In this document: one piece after another, positions 1 through 13,330 of the stretch
Layout of the letters: each line of letters begins with the position of its first letter
How positions within the stretch are numbered: the stretch's first letter is position 1
DNA from: Callipepla californica brunnescens
Taxonomy: Eukaryota > Chordata > Aves > Galliformes > Odontophoridae
Assembly (NCBI GenBank): GCA_023055505.1
Contig: JALIRH010000049.1
Span: 2,356,001 to 2,420,000 of the forward strand
Direction: 5' to 3'
DNA length: 64,000 nucleotides
Notes under the pieces: model-generated
What the model was told of the DNA's origin: nothing
Database searches by the model: none
Seen by the model: the letters and a program-made list of their open reading frames with translations, nothing else
Made by a program: the position numbers and the translations under genes

Positions 1-940
1 ATTTTGCTTTCAAGCAGTGTTCTTTAAGCACTGCTGCATGGCAGACAATGTAAGTCAGTAAAAGTCATCTCCAAAGCCAGAGGGTTTATTTTATTTTATT
101 TTTATTTTATGAGTAGTTCAAAAGACGCAGCCTATTCTAACAGGATAAATATTTTAACCATTTCACTTTGAGTTAATGAAGGCTCACAAATGAGCAACGC
201 TCCTCACTGAGGAAAACAAAAAGCTGCTGTCGACAAAGCGACAGCACACACACAAAAGCAAAAGAACTGTGTAAAAACAACTAACTGTTCTGTGTTCCCA
301 TCCTCTTTAGAAGTCGCTTTACAATGGGATGATACGCACGTGACCTTGCTGCAAACTTGCCATGCAGCTTGCAAATCCATGTAAGCCCAGCCTTTACCCA
401 CTCAAGTCCAAAGAGCTGCTAACTGACCGAAAAATTGCAGCACTATCATCCTCTGCTTCTCAAACTGTTGTAGTCATTACTTTCTCTCCTAGACTGCAGG
501 GCAGGCTAGAAAGAAGGTGATCCCAAATTAAGAATGGATACCCTTGCCGGAAATGGTATCGCTTAGCAATACAGTCCTTTACAGTTTATGTTTTGCCTCT
601 TTTCCCCTCAGCCACAAAAACGGGCATGAAATAAAAACCCAATTGAAAATGCATTCATTTTCAATTCATACAAACCTGCGTAAAGATGACCCACCAAAAG
701 CTGAAACTACGGCAGGATATTTCACAGAGCATTTCTTATACAAAAAACACATGAGAAAAAGGGCCACTCGGTGACATTTCAATTTACAGATCGGCATCGT
801 TTTGGTCAACAAATATCCAAGTGCTGTTTTCTGCTGTCACAACAAAGCGGCTGTACAAAAAGAAAACCGCAGAACTCGTTTTTTAATCACATGCTATAAA
901 TAAGAGCTGCACTTCTTTTAAGGACCCGTGCCAAAGATAC
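1..940. other. No gene recognised; expected site of the XPO1 relic 3' end
   Basis: This AT-rich stretch lies immediately downstream (minus strand) of the last XPO1-like exon found. I looked for the final XPO1 coding exon, which encodes the acidic C-terminus, and did not see it. It may be deleted, unrecognisably diverged, or beyond the window edge. No other gene or known repeat was recognised. Confidence 0.4.
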
Positions 941-1155
941 CTTGATTTGGAGCAGGAAATCCCATAGGTGTTCCTTGAAAGAAGTAATATCCTGGTTTAA
1001 ACTGAAGAGTCCTGTCACAAACAGGAGATCAGCAACACACTCCTGAATAAACATTTGGTTGTTCACTGGATTTCCAGGATTTCATGGAGTACTTACTTTT
1101 CCCTCTTCTACCAAGCTGAATATGTCTGCAAGCACTGATGGGTGCACTGTCAAAC
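941..1155 (-). pseudogene. XPO1: Last recognisable XPO1-like exon, with stop and deletion
   Basis: It reads LTVHPSVLADIFSLVEEGK, VSTP, TGA (1082-1084), NPGNPVNNQMFIQE, VADLL, and FVTGLFSLNQDI through FLLQIK. Fourteen residues between the DLL and FVTG segments are deleted in frame. The acceptor position reads CGG instead of an AG. The donor is AAG|GTATCT. Confidence 0.8.
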
Positions 1156-1390
1156 CCGACCAGACCAAAATTATCCATATGTTGTTATGATTCAGAACAG
1201 GAATACAACATTTTGACGTCTGAAAGGTTTGTTTCCATCTGGCTCACAATCTTACCAGCAGTGTGTGAAGCGTCTGTTACTACAGAGAAGATGTGCTGAA
1301 GAATATCACAGACATACGTCTGACAGAAACTCTGAGCAGCAGCCTCTTCCTGTGCAGCATCTTGCAGCAGAGTATAAAGTACCCGAAGCC

Positions 1391-3061
1391 CTGTCATCGG
1401 AGAAAACGGCCACAGTCATGCTGTACACCAGTGTGGTTAAATCACGCTCCCTTTATTACCCAGACTGCCTTATTCTTGTAGTGTTTAGGACAGGGGCGGA
1501 CAGAGAATAGCACACAATCATTGGCTGGGAGCCCCGAAGAAAAACAACTTTAAAACAACTCCCAACAATTAACAGCAGTGAGAAACACGTTCTGGAGGAG
1601 GTAACTTTTGACATCCTCCTAACCCTACAAAATACAGGCAGGAATGCATCAGCGGCGGATGTGAAAGGCGGTGCAGGCAGGGCGTCCCCTGCTTCAAAGT
1701 GCACTTTTCCTCTCCCACTCGCCACAGACCATCTCCTGCTTTTACTTTTCTCGAGGCTCACACAGTGCAGTTTCCTTTGAGCACCGGATCAGCGCGGCCA
1801 GTGCATAACACAGAGCCCAAAGGGAACACCTGCTAGCTAAGCAGAATAGACTACCAAGGACAGCCTACTCTAAAAATACCTCTAGTGACAATTATCAGCA
1901 GTCCTGTGAGGTCTTTTTGCTGAAGGCTGAACAACATCATCACAGAAGTTTCCCACAGACGTCTTGGCAGCTGGGGTTGCTCAGCTGAAGCAGCTCATGT
2001 CCGCCTTGTTGTTGCGGGAATTCTTCAACAAAGCCCTGAAAAAATGGCATAAAGGATGAACAAAACTACACCAAAAGCTTCACGCATCTTTCTGCCTTTT
2101 CAAAGCAAGACAAACATCCCAAGAGATTCTGACAAGCACTGCCAAGTGTTACACTCATCATTTTCACGGCATTTCCTCAGGCAGCCGGCAGAAGGAGGAA
2201 GCCACATCTGCACAGAGCACCGACTCTGAAGGCAGAACCGTGAAGAACCAACCACACAACTTCACTGCTACAAACAAGAGAATCTCTAGGAAGAGATGGA
2301 CTAGTTAATTAGCAATTACACACACACAGTTACTTCACTAGCTGAAATGCAACGCAAAGGTATCTTTCATCCCTCCCAAACAGAAACAACTGGCTAAGAC
2401 CGGGGCGGCTTCACAGCGATCATTTCTATCCAGAGATGGAGAGCTCTTACAATTCATGACATTTACGCAGCTATTCCTAACCTTCCTCAGCAACTCCCAT
2501 CCTGGAGGGCATTCAATTACTCAAGTGTGACAGAAACAGCTTCTCAATGAAACCTGAGGTGAAGTTTAACTCGCTGTTGTGGAAAAAAAAAGCCGTTTTC
2601 CTTTAGTCTAAGTTTTCTCCATTTCTTTATGTCACAGTCAGCTCCCAGACTGAATTCACTCACCAAGCATTCATTTATCTGCTGTCTTTTTCACTGACAA
2701 CTCGGAAACTGTCCCAGTGAGGCAAGATGCCAAACAGTGCAGGGAGCACAATGAGAACTGAAGCAGAACACCAGTTTCAGGAGCACTGAGCTGCTGCATC
2801 AGTTCAGCCCATTGAGAAAAACCTTCACCCTGAAGAGAAAGCGTGCAGGAGCTGTAACAGTGCCCTCTCCAGTGAGCGAAACTGCATCCAACTATTTCAG
2901 GGCACTGATGGATATCTGGCTGTCAGCTTGAAATCGAGACAGGAAAATACTGCTCGTCTGCAGCAAATACAATGTACAACAGGGGTGACTGAACACTGTG
3001 TGTGACTAAAGATGCAGGAAAGCAACAGTCTCTGTACTCAGCGCTTAAAACTTCCTTTCAC
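1391..3061. other. Intron-like sequence of the XPO1 relic
   Basis: Between two recognised exons I see only moderately AT-rich sequence with short A-runs. No repeat family or additional exon was recognised. The same holds for the intervals 4722-6111 (apart from a splice-acceptor-like tract near 4795) and 9243-11283. Confidence 0.4.
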
Positions 3062-3226
3062 CTCTATCTGCAACATTTCTCATTGTATGTTTGAAAGCCC
3101 AAATAACAGAATCCAAAACAAGTCTGAACTGTGCAGCTGGAATGGCCAGAAATGCTGGGAAGCAAGGAGAATTTACAGCCTGGAGCAGCAAGAAAAAGTT
3201 CTATGCTCAGGATATTCTTCAAAGTC
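3062..3226 (-). pseudogene. XPO1: XPO1-like exon with a small frameshift
   Basis: After CTCTCAG the exon reads DFEEYPEHRT, then loses bases in the poly-T part of the family's TNFFLLL segment, so LLLQAVNS continues in another frame. Later text matches LVLDSVIWAFKHTMRNVAD. The donor is GAG|GTGAAA. Confidence 0.8.
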
Positions 3227-4057
3227 CTGAGAGCAGTGGGGCAGAGGGAAAGAAGGGGGGAAGGAAAAAAAAAAAACAAATGCACCAGTCAGTCAGTCAA
3301 GCTTTCTGAACAGCTCAAAGATTTACCATAATATCACGTGCTAAGAGTGAGTCAGCATCCAATACGGAATAGCATTCAGATCTCAGGTTTAAAGAAACTT
3401 GAAAACAAAACAAAGGATGCAGTTCCCAGATTCCCAGCAACATTTTTCCCCATACTTTCACCACCACAGCTTGATAAGACCATTTTCTGGACTTACACAC
3501 TGTCAGCAGGGTGAGCCACATTTTGTCAGTGCCCAACATTAATTACCACTTGCTCCACAGGCACAGGACAGACGGCCTCAGCAATTAAGCACCCAGCCAC
3601 CACAGGGATACACTTTCTGATTCACACTGCTGCAAAACGGCACTGATCTATTGTGCAAGTGCCTGTTGTAAACCGTAACACAGAAACTCCATCAGCTACA
3701 GAAATCAGCAAAGAAATATTTAAAGAACTAATCAATACTTACACTCAAACTACATATGAATGTACTTGAAGCATACTTCAGCTTCCAGGACCATGACATT
3801 CCAAGGTCCAGGAACAGAAAAACAACTCCTAATTTCATTTCAGAACTGTACCAAGAAATTAAGTCAGTCAGATTAAGACATTCAACTAGACAGCCAGAAT
3901 TCATGAACCTCACCTTAATTTCCACAGAACAGAATAACGCTATGTAAACCACATAGCATAACACGCCCTGCCCCCTTTCTTGCAATACCCAAAGACTAGT
4001 ACTCTCAATATAGAATCCCTTTTGGTTTTCCATTATCCAAAATTTACATGTGAATAC

Positions 4058-4228
4058 CTTACTGACCATATTTAACGTGCACTCAAAAACAGAATCAAAT
4101 ACCTGAGGTAATTCAGCAGCAATGTGCCCACTCAGCTTGTTAGCAATGACAGCCATAGCATTGCGTACTTCACGTTCTCCAGCAGCTGGAACTGCACCCA
4201 ACAAGGGAGGAACAAAGTTTGCAGCAAC
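4058..4228 (-). pseudogene. XPO1: XPO1-like exon with an in-frame 24-bp deletion
   Basis: The exon is open for 57 codons: NFVPPLLGAV, then PAAGEREV, then HIAAELPQVFDSVFECTLNM. Eight residues present between the AV and PAA segments in the family are missing. Splice sites are intact (TTTAG acceptor, AAG|GTATTC donor). Confidence 0.8.
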
Positions 4229-6538
4229 CTAAATCAAGAGCAAGACATGGTTAGAGCAGTGCAGTTACCCAACAAAGCCTCACACAATGACACAGCAGTT
4301 CAGAAAGAAGCTAAAAATGAACTTACACGTCCACATGCTTCCCACACTGTGTTCATCCAGCAGTGGTCGCCTGAGGGCTCTCTTACACCTTCCTGCTTTG
4401 CCTTAGGACTGCTCTCAGCTGACACTACCTGAAGCACTCCAAACACAGCTCAGGCCTACCCCTGTACGATCACAGCTTTTCATCCTTCCTGCAGACACTG
4501 CAGAGGTCTGAAACTAGTTCCTGTGAACAGAACAGTGTTAACTGCACTGCAGCACAAGAGCAGAGTTCCTCCTGAATGTGTCGTACGAACTATTTGTATG
4601 AAACATTTACTTACCATCTGAGGATCGCTGGACCTGCTCACCCAGCCACAAGTCAGTTTTAAGGTTTCCCTTTTTACAGTCCTCACCCTTGTAACCAAGG
4701 GCTGCTTTCTTTCCATTTCACCTGAAAAGTTGCAAAGCTTCACTGAATCTGGGTGAAGACGTGTCAACAGATTCCCTTCAACTCCTTCCATACAATTTAG
4801 AACGTTTCATTTTTATACCCAAATGACAAAGAAGGAAGATCTCTCCTTCATATTATGCAGATAAAATCTGTCTCCCCATTACTTCAGCTCCATGGATCCA
4901 AGTTGCAATTTACTATTCCACTGCTACTGCTGACAGCACACTCTGACACCACAACTCGGACACAATGCTGCAGTTTATTTTTCAAGGAAGGGAATGTTCG
5001 TTCAGCTCTCAGGTTCATGCTTACCTCTGGTTCTCACTGTGTGATGAGAAGAACCAACCTATACAGTGTTCTAAAGCACGCTCCTGATTTTGTCACAAAC
5101 ATAATCATTCAAACTTGTCTTTACTACGAGGAGCCCAATTCTTACTTCATTTTCTCACTTCCAAGTCCATGTAAGTCTCATCAGTAGAACTTGCTCTAAT
5201 TGAGTGCACAGCCACACAGTCGTAACAGTATACCCAAGGAAAACCTCACCAGACTGCAGCCAGGGAAACAAGGGTAGAATTGCTTCTGCTGGCATCAGAG
5301 ATAACAGCTGTGAGAACACGCTCAGAGGCAAGTGCAATCACAACAGCTCTTGCTCTAGTAAAATGTCAGGACTAGAAGTGCTAGCAACTGCTTCCTATTT
5401 CTGTTGTTGTTGTGTTTTAGTTTTGGTTTGAGCACCTTCTGGCAATTAGAGCTGCAGAATCAAAAGAATGCATTAAGTTCTGAGAAGCTACTTCAAGGTG
5501 TATTATTTGCATGGGTAAGAAAAATCTGTGGTAACACAGCTCCAATAACCAAGTCACCTCATTTGTCAGGGAATGCTACAGCAGCACATTCCACTTCGAT
5601 ATCATAGATCCAATATTTTCCACGTAAAAGTGGTTAGGTAACTTGGGTAGCTTCTAATTCCTTCTCAGTGATTACCAGTCTAGTTTACTGGAAATTTGAG
5701 GCATCTTCACTGAAGTCACACTTCGGTAATAAAGCTGTGTCAGGAACAGAATATCACCAAACCAGAACTCTGCCAACAAACTGGGCTCTTGTTCAAAAAG
5801 AGTAAATCCAAACTTACAACTGTGTCTCCACAAGACTGCTATTAGTCAGCAGTCTCCTGTATCCTTCCTAAACTCACACTGAAGAGCTTTCCTCCTTCCA
5901 GAATCAGTTTCTTTGAATAAAACATCTGGCTAACAAAAACAAGAACCTAAGCAAGCACATTTTCAGTCATTCTCTTGCCCAAATGCACACACAACGACAC
6001 AACAAAAACCACCACCAACCACAGACACACAGTGAGATAAACCCAGCAAATTCACAACCTGATTACATGCACTGCCCATCCCAGTGTTACGAAGGACGCG
6101 GAATTTCTTACCGTCAGCCTCAAGAGCTGCAGAAATATTCTCACTTGGGCACTTGGACACATTCAGCACATCTAAATAAATTCTTCCCAGCTGAATCACA
6201 AGGGGGCGGCCAGCTGCTTTCCATGCCCTTACGCTGGTTTTCAGAATGCTACCAAGCTGCGTAACGGCTTCAGGATCCTTCAGAACATCAACATTCTGTG
6301 GAAAAGAACTGAGCTAACTCCATTCAGTCATTAAAAACGCCATTTATCTTCTAATACAAAAACGGTCACTTTCACATGTTTATCTTACACACTGCGTTAA
6401 ACCGTGTTCTCTAAAGTTCCTTACACTGGAGTTAAACCACTCTCAGTTGTTTAGGTCTCCTTCAACACTTCTACTGACAGATCAACCATTGCTTTATAAA
6501 AGTTCAGCACAGCCAAGTTCACCACATCCCAGGGGTAA

Positions 6539-6559
6539 AAAAAAAAAAAAAAAAAAAAA
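6539..6559. repeat. Poly-A tract
   Basis: An uninterrupted run of about 20 A sits inside an XPO1-relic intron. A (CCCCT)n pentamer run lies nearby at about 6943-6961. Confidence 0.8.
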
Positions 6560-7554
6560 GTAATAACAACAAACATGCAGCAGTTTTACTTTAATTGAAT
6601 ATGCTTAAAATTTACGGTCTCACTTTTGTTGCCTGTTGAATTCTGCAGTCCCATACTGGATTAGGGAGCAGCATGTGTTTTTCTATCAGATGCTCCTGTA
6701 CAGTCCGGTCTGTCTGCGCCCCAACCACGTACCCTACTGCTCCACAGAACGGATGCACCTGATTGGAAAACAAGAAGTCAAACAGAAAGTTAAGGAAGAC
6801 TAACCAAAAATTTACCACGTTCAAAACTAGCAGGTAGTAAAAGTTAAAAATGAGTTTCCAGTGACTAAATACCCACTTCCCACCTGAGTTCACAAGATCA
6901 TTCTTCATCCTTTCCTTACTTACTCCACATTTAAAGCGAGCCTCCCCTCCCCTCCCCTCCAATGCTACTGTGTACATCCCAGAGGCGTCCTTGGCTTTAC
7001 CACCATATCCTGAAGTAAGCCATCTCAGGCACGTGCTTTCTCTTACAATAGTTCCATTTCTTTCTGTCACAGAACTTTGGGCTGACTCAAGTGCAGGAAA
7101 AACAGAAGTTGGAACTCATTACCTCCTCTGCCCAACATTCTCAGGTTACTGCAATGCATCAGCCCATGCTGTGCGTGCACTGCACTCCATCAGAGCACAT
7201 TCCCCTGCAAATACCCTCTCTCCCCTGCACATGCCAGACCCATAAGTGCACTACCACAGCAGAACATTCTCCTTCGCTAATCAAGACCTCAAATTTACAT
7301 TTACCGTCTCATTTAAAAGCATTCTAGACATAAAGAATTTCTACTCAGCAGTCCTTGCATTATTAAGATCTTAATTAGAATTCTTGGAAGGAGAATGAAT
7401 CTGACCGTACCACCTGTAACATAACACTCTCACTGACACACACCGTGACTGAGAAACACAATTCAAGTCTTAAAGTCTACTACCACTTCATTTTTGATGT
7501 GTCACGACGCTGACTGCCTTCACAAATTCACTCACACTCCTGAATTCAATGTAC

Positions 7555-7716
7555 CTGATGTGACTGAAGGTCACAGATGACCGGATTAATATTGTTCAAC
7601 GCATCACTCCTCCCACCTGAACCTGAACAAAATGTCGGCGGCACTTCTGTGCTATTTTTATCAAGGTATCACAAGCCGTATCTCACAAGCCATATCCTGG
7701 ACTCCATTGTGGGTTT
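7555..7716 (-). pseudogene. XPO1: XPO1-like exon with a tandem insertion and a deletion
   Basis: After TTTAG the exon reads ETHNGVQDMAC. Next comes an imperfect local duplication of about 14 bases (GGCTTGTGA occurs twice near 7675-7700), then IKIAQKCRRHFVQVQV. After VM about 16 bases for the family's PFIDEI segment are missing before LNNIN. Both changes break the frame. The end is CAG|GTACAT. Confidence 0.8.
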
Positions 7717-7830
7717 CTAAATTAAATCACATCAGTTACTGCTTTCTATTTCCCCCAGACATGCACATACACTGAGCATATATTGTTTTTCATTCAGAAA
7801 GTCAGAACAGCAAGTGAAAGAGATGGTCAC

Positions 7831-7985
7831 CATGCAGAAACACAAAGAACTCGCTGAATGCTGTCTTCAAAACCTCCCAGTGAGCTCTCACAAAACGTGG
7901 GTGTTGCCCTACTATGTACATTATATTTGATGCAATAATGGCTTTATTGTCTATTCCTCTTTTCTTCACAGAGTCCCAGGAGATC
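7831..7985 (-). pseudogene. XPO1: XPO1-like exon with a 2-bp deletion
   Basis: The exon begins after TGTAG with codons for DLLGLCE. It then shifts frame and continues as [20 protein letters not shown]. Relative to the family the stretch after CE is two bases short. It ends CATG|GTGACC, in the phase expected for joining ETHNGVQDM of the next exon. Confidence 0.8.
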
Positions 7986-9045
7986 CTACAATATAACATA
8001 CGATTAGTTTTCTCCCAAGTTCACAGACTAGATGAGCAGCATAAAGGCTAAAATAAGCTGCAATAACAATACAAGAAAGCAGTTGCTATTATCCAGCTCA
8101 AAGACAAAATAATTTAAGAAGAAAAAAAAACAAAAAACAAACCAACTGCCCCAGTTTAGGATCAGGACAATTGCTTAAGTTTCAATCAAACAAAGAACAC
8201 TGCATTTTCAGTCATGTGATTTAGATGTAATTAATAACTGCTGCAGGGCAGACTGCAGCAACCCGAAGTGCTGAGCACTGAGCAACCAGCGGATAAACAT
8301 ACAGGTGTTACACAGCAAGCAGGAGAAACTAACTCCTCTCTGCCTATGGCATCACAGTGACACATTTCACTTCTGTAGGCAACGTCTTCTTCCCTTCCAC
8401 ACACACTTACTAAAACTTAAGCGGCAGAAGAGAAGGTGCTAGTTGGTTAAAAGCAAAGCACGTTCCTTTGCTTCGTTAAGGTTACTCTTACTTCATTAGT
8501 GCTTCCTTCCTGTGTCTGTGGCATTCCTGAAGCAAAATATTTCAGCATAAGCCAGATTTTCACTCCAAAATGTTCACAGTGAAAAGGCTGTATGGATTCA
8601 GGCCTTTTTTGTGACTGAGGGATTCATCGGCCTAAAATTCAGAATATGACATTTCCCATTCAATTATTCTCATCCATTTGTTTGCTAGACAGGGCAGCTC
8701 ACTGAAGAACACAGAGCAGTTCAAGCACGCTTTTTCCTCAAACACCTGCCGCTTTAATTTTCACTGCAGCTCTTCTACAACTGAGTCAGTGACCATGCAT
8801 CTGTCATTACAAAGTTACAATGCAGCTCCTGAGCTGCTCACATGGAAGAAAATAGGTTTAGTATGTTTAAATACACCATACAGATGTGTATTCTTTTATT
8901 TTATGTTCATCTGCAGGAATATTAATAGCGTGCTGAATCAAACAACAATTACCAAAGCAAGGGAACTTTTCTGAAGTCAGCCTTTACACAGAGAAGCCTC
9001 TGAATTTAGGAGCAGTGTCCAAACATGCACAGTATTTTTACTTAC
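7986..9045 (-). other. XPO1 relic interval lacking the expected NES-groove exons
   Basis: In XPO1 the exons between the LYLPMLFK and DLLGLCE segments encode the HEAT repeats forming the NES-binding groove, including the reactive cysteine that leptomycin modifies. I see no trace of these exons on the minus strand here, only AT-rich sequence and short homopolymers. They were deleted or have diverged past recognition. Confidence 0.55.
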
Positions 9046-9242
9046 TTGGATAATACAGGCAAATAAAGCTGTCTCCTTGGAGGAACATCAGAGTGCTGAC
9101 TTCCAGAAAGCAGAGGAGAAGCAGATGGTGAGAACGGACTTTCCCTGCAGAGCTCAGCAGCTAAACGATTCCAATGTTCAAGACAAAGCTTGAAAACTTC
9201 AGTTTCTTCTACTTCTGATACCAATCACATACAACAAAGAGC
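9046..9242 (-). pseudogene. XPO1: XPO1-like exon with an in-frame stop
   Basis: The acceptor CCAG is followed by GCT CTT, then M, TGA, L, V, S, where the family has M-L-L-V-S. The stop is at 9225-9227. The rest is well kept (VSEVEETEVFKLCLEHWN, PLLSGSQHSDVPPRRQLYL). At the 3' side the text is AAG followed by TAAGT, so the donor appears to have lost one G: exon length is 197 against the 198 expected. Confidence 0.85.
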
Positions 9243-9612
9243 CTGGAAAAAGTGTTTCAAGCATCTATTTACTAATTACTTTGAACACAGAAGTAGATTA
9301 AAAGCACATCTCTTCAAGTTTTGTGATCCAAATACCGATAAAATGCTGAATGAGAGTACAATTCACTAACGAGGTACAGCAACACTGCAGGGATGTTTAC
9401 TTACTAGTCAAAGTTATGAGCAATGGAGCAACTAAACAAAGCACAGCACCGTGTCAGCTGATGCTATTTTGAACGTGAGCATCAATTCTGAAGTAGACTA
9501 GTCTAAAGATATCTAAAAAACCAAAATGCAATTGCCAAATTCATCCCTTTCTGTATTATCAGAATTCCACCCACCCTCTGAGCTTCTACTAGACGTTTTC
9601 TTTTAGATCCTT

Positions 9613-9637
9613 AAAATAAATAAATAAATAAATAAAA
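9613..9637. repeat. (AAAT)n microsatellite
   Basis: Perfect tetranucleotide AAAT units span about 24 bp inside an XPO1-relic intron. Confidence 0.85.
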
Positions 9638-11283
9638 AGAAAACAACCCTTAAAACCTTGTTTGAAGGACTGCTGCTCTCAATACTTACTGCTGTTCTGC
9701 TTTCCATTATTCCCACACACATCCATTGTTGTCAGCAGTTTCACTTTCAATAACTTATCCAGCTTCTTCCACTAGTCTAGAAGGCTCCAATGAATCCACA
9801 CAGCAATTCCAGAAGATCAGCTACATCCAGAGCAGGAATAACCAGATCAGAACAGCACAGCTACTTTTAGAAGGCTTTTTTCCCCACACTATGACGTGTT
9901 ACACTGTGAGTTACAGCAGTGAGATTTGCAGCAATTTTAAGCCACCCTAAAAAATTTTGTGGAACACTTCAACATCCTAAATTGTTCAGAGCTGAGTTTT
10001 GCAGATGTCCATTTAAAGATGTCAGTTTTAGCTATCTTAATGTAATATTCTTGTCAGCTGGACAAGATGGGAGGCAAGATTTGAAGACTGTGCTCCAACT
10101 TGCATACACACAGGACATTCAAATTCAGATTCTTCATAATGTCTCCACACAAGCTGAAACAAGCTTTCTTGATTTACAATTATTTTGCAGAAGTTCCTAA
10201 TTCTGAGGTAAAGAATCAAAGCTTTTTGCTTGCCTTTTGTTTGGCTGTTTTTTAAACAGAGTACGAAACAATCAATCAACCTTTTTTCTAAATGACCTAT
10301 AATTTGCTATTTACCAGAAATATATATACATGTTTGCAAAGGGCTACAAGGAGAAGAAAAGTGTTGCAAGCATCAGATGGAAAGAGACTAGAATCCAGAT
10401 ACTTTGCAAGCATTGCACCTACAAGACAGACCCAACCAATGAAAACTGGTCTCCAGGTTTATAGTATGCTTTGGGTTTTATTTGTTGATTTTGTTTTTTT
10501 TCTTGAGTCCGTCTCAGACATGTTCCTCAACCTATGGCCTCCACACCTGTACACGGCTCAACTCTGGGACACCACAGAGACTGCTACAAGGGCCTATAGA
10601 GACAGTTTCATCCCATAGGAGCTCAGGGATAGGAGAGAAAGGTCACCAAGTGGAACATAGGTCCCCCACCAAGACCCTTAACACTACATAAAGCGTGCCT
10701 ATTAAGCAGCACTTCCTAGAGCTCCAGCATTAAAGGCCATGCTTACGACACTGAAACTAAACACAGACCACAAGGACAATACTCTAAGCATATTCACTCA
10801 ACATCTGGGAAATGACGATTTAGGCAAGAAGCTACACCAGGGCAGAAGAGCTGGAGAACAGCACGTGCTGTACCCTAGAAACCAAGCTTGGATGTTGAAT
10901 AAAAATCACAGCAGCAGCTGCCTGTATGCCTGAGTTAGACCAAAATATTGACTTTTGGTGCCCATGGAAAAAAGGTGACACAGAAATTCTTTGAATTCAT
11001 TTTAAAGCTGTATTTACACATTTAAGGAAAGACAAGTAAGAAGAGAGAGAGAAAAACATATGTTTTGCACAGGTTCTTCTAGGATAGCACCAATGAACAT
11101 AGATTGCTATTAAAGCACACTTGGAATAATCTGACAGGTTTCTTGTAATCATGGAATTTACTGCTCATGGGGAAAAACTTCTTCTAGCCAGTATATGCAC
11201 AACAATCTGGAGGTCGTATCAGTATCGCATTATTGGAGTATGAGAAACCTCTACTTTTGAACTGCATAAACCATGCAACTTAC

Positions 11284-11442
11284 CTCCATGAACGTTTCCC
11301 TCAGATTGAACCTTTTTTCTATAGGTTGACCGTGTTCCCTGAGAAACGTGCAGAGAAACAAACTGAGATTCGGAGTGAAGTTCTGTTCATCATCTTTTCC
11401 ATCTGAGCAGGAAAGTTGCATATTGGTATTTAATGGAAGCAC
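11284..11442 (-). pseudogene. XPO1: XPO1-like exon with a destroyed splice acceptor
   Basis: This 159-bp exon encodes LPLNTNMQLSCSDGKDDEQ through NLRETFME and ends at a good donor (GAG|GTAAGT). The intron side reads TTTCTTAT directly before the codon that is normally methionine and is GTG here. The invariant acceptor AG has become AT. Normal splicing into the exon would fail unless a cryptic AG is used. Confidence 0.8.
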
Positions 11443-11479
11443 ATAAGAAAAGGAAGACAGACATTAATAACATCCCCTC

Positions 11480-11790
11480 CGAGTCTTTTATTCTCAAGGC
11501 TGCACAAACCCAGGTTCCTCACAAGAAAAGTGTTCCATGCCCTTTATCATCTCTGGAGCCCTCCACTGGACTCTTTCCAGGAGATCCCTGATTTTCTTTT
11601 TTTTGTATCGAGGATCTCAGAACTGGATACAGTGCTCCAGGTGAGGCCTCATCACGTCAAAGTAGAGGGGGAGCATCACCTCCCTTGATCTACTGGCCAT
11701 GCTCTTTTTAATGAGTTAGGATCCCATGGGACTTTCTGGACACCAGGGCACACTGCTAGCTCATGGCCAGCCTGCTGTCCAGCAATAAAC
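11480..11790 (-). mobile_element. CR1 LINE 3' fragment
   Basis: The complement strand matches CR1 3' sequence. On the plus strand it reads like the usual complement text, including CAGGTGAGGCCTCATCAC, CTGGACTCTTTCCAGGAG and CTGGACACCAGGGCACACTG. It is 5'-truncated and has no ORF. It lies in an intron of the XPO1 relic. Confidence 0.8.
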
Positions 11791-12505
11791 AAAAATTAAC
11801 GAAAATGAAGAATCAAAACTAAACAAAACAGCAAAAGGAGAGGAAAAAGTCACGTTTCTAGAACAAAATAATTCAGGTGTAGTAAACTTTTAAATTTAAT
11901 TCTAGCTAAAAAGTTCTATAGCTCCTCTTGAAGCCCATAATGAGGGAGGAGGATGAGGGCAGAAAAGAAGCACGCCTTTCTGAGAAGACCTCAAAGACAG
12001 ACAAAACCTGCATTGCACACCACAGAAAAAAATGGATACAAAAACAGAATCAATCTAATTGTTCAGAAGCGTTATTAAAAAGAAACAAAACAGCTTTGGT
12101 ATGAGTCTACCTACACTGAAATGGACAGATGTGAAAACACATCTGCAGTTACCCCTCCTGCCTTCACAATAAAAAGTATACGAACTTCTGGCATTTCAAT
12201 ACACTTAAATAATGTGTGCTGAGGACATAGCAGCACCTTACCCACCTGCCACCACTTTTCTCAGACAACCTGAGAACACAAAACCAATCTTTAATTCAAC
12301 AAAATAAATAAATCCTGCAGAAATACAGCTGTTCCTCAGACTCATACAAATTTATGTCTTCTGATCAAGCCACAAGCAAACACACAAAAACAACACAATG
12401 AAACATACAGTGTCTCCAGAGCTTTGCCAATTGAACTAGACTGCTAAAAGTAGGAGTGGGAAAAACAAAAAACAACAACAACAAAAATGTTTGCTAAAAC
12501 ATTAC

Positions 12506-12637
12506 CTGTTTTAACTGCATCATGGTCAAGGTAAAAAGGGTCACATGCTGCTCTTCATACTGGCTTACACTGCCGCCTGCAATCTCTGTGAGGCACTTTA
12601 AAGAGACCTTCCAAAACATGGGAACATTCAAGAACGA
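12506..12637 (-). pseudogene. XPO1: XPO1-like exon with a shifted acceptor
   Basis: The exon encodes FLNVPMFWKVSLKCLTEIAG and continues to TMMQLKQ. The usable AG lies three bases upstream of the expected start, adding one serine codon (TCG) before FLNVP. The reading frame is kept. The donor is CAG|GTAATG. It is followed by the 11442 exon, whose acceptor is lost. Confidence 0.8.
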
Positions 12638-13074
12638 CTGAGAAAAGAAAAGAAGGAATTTTACACAAGTGTTATATGCCATGCTTTTTGCAACTTTTAT
12701 ACTAAAAAACGATCAGTAATTACATACACACCTTGTATATTAGTGTGCTGATTAACTTAGTCTCATACATATATCCCAGAGGAATCCAGTTCAGAAATCG
12801 CAGCAAAGTTTCCAAAGTGGCCTGAATTAAAGGAGCATTTTGGGAGTTTTCCTGTAAAGACAGAACAGTGCGTACAATATTACCAGGCATGGCTGGCTGG
12901 GGGTGGGCAGGAAAAGGTTAAAAAAAAAAAATACTAATACTTACCATCATAAACTGACACAGTTGGAAAATCTGAGAGAACTCGTTGCACATACTATTAA
13001 AAAAAATCGAATTAAGCAATATCATGTTCCAAAAATCTGTATTAATCAAAGCGCCAGTGACAACAAAACGCGTT

Positions 13075-13330
13075 CTGCAGTCTCAATGAGAGTCAGTTCT
13101 GGAGCCTCCAAGCCAAGAAGGACATGGAGCTGTTGGAGTGGGTCCACTGAGGATGGCCACTAAGATGACCAGAGGGCCGGAGCACCTCGCTACGAGGACA
13201 GGCTGGGAGCTGGGGCTCATCAGACAGGAGAACAGAAAGCTCCAGGGGGACCTCACGGCGTACCTGAAGCGGGCCTACAGGAAAGCTGGGGCAGGGCTTT
13301 TTTGCTGAGAAGAGTCCACCCTTGTCCCTT
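13075..13330 (+). mobile_element. CR1 LINE fragment
   Basis: CR1-like 3' text in plus orientation: GAGGATGGCCACTAAGATG, GAGCACCTCGCTACGAGGAC, GAAAGCTCCAGGGGGACCTC. It is truncated at both ends and lies in the intron between the 12993 and 13555 XPO1-like exons. Confidence 0.8.
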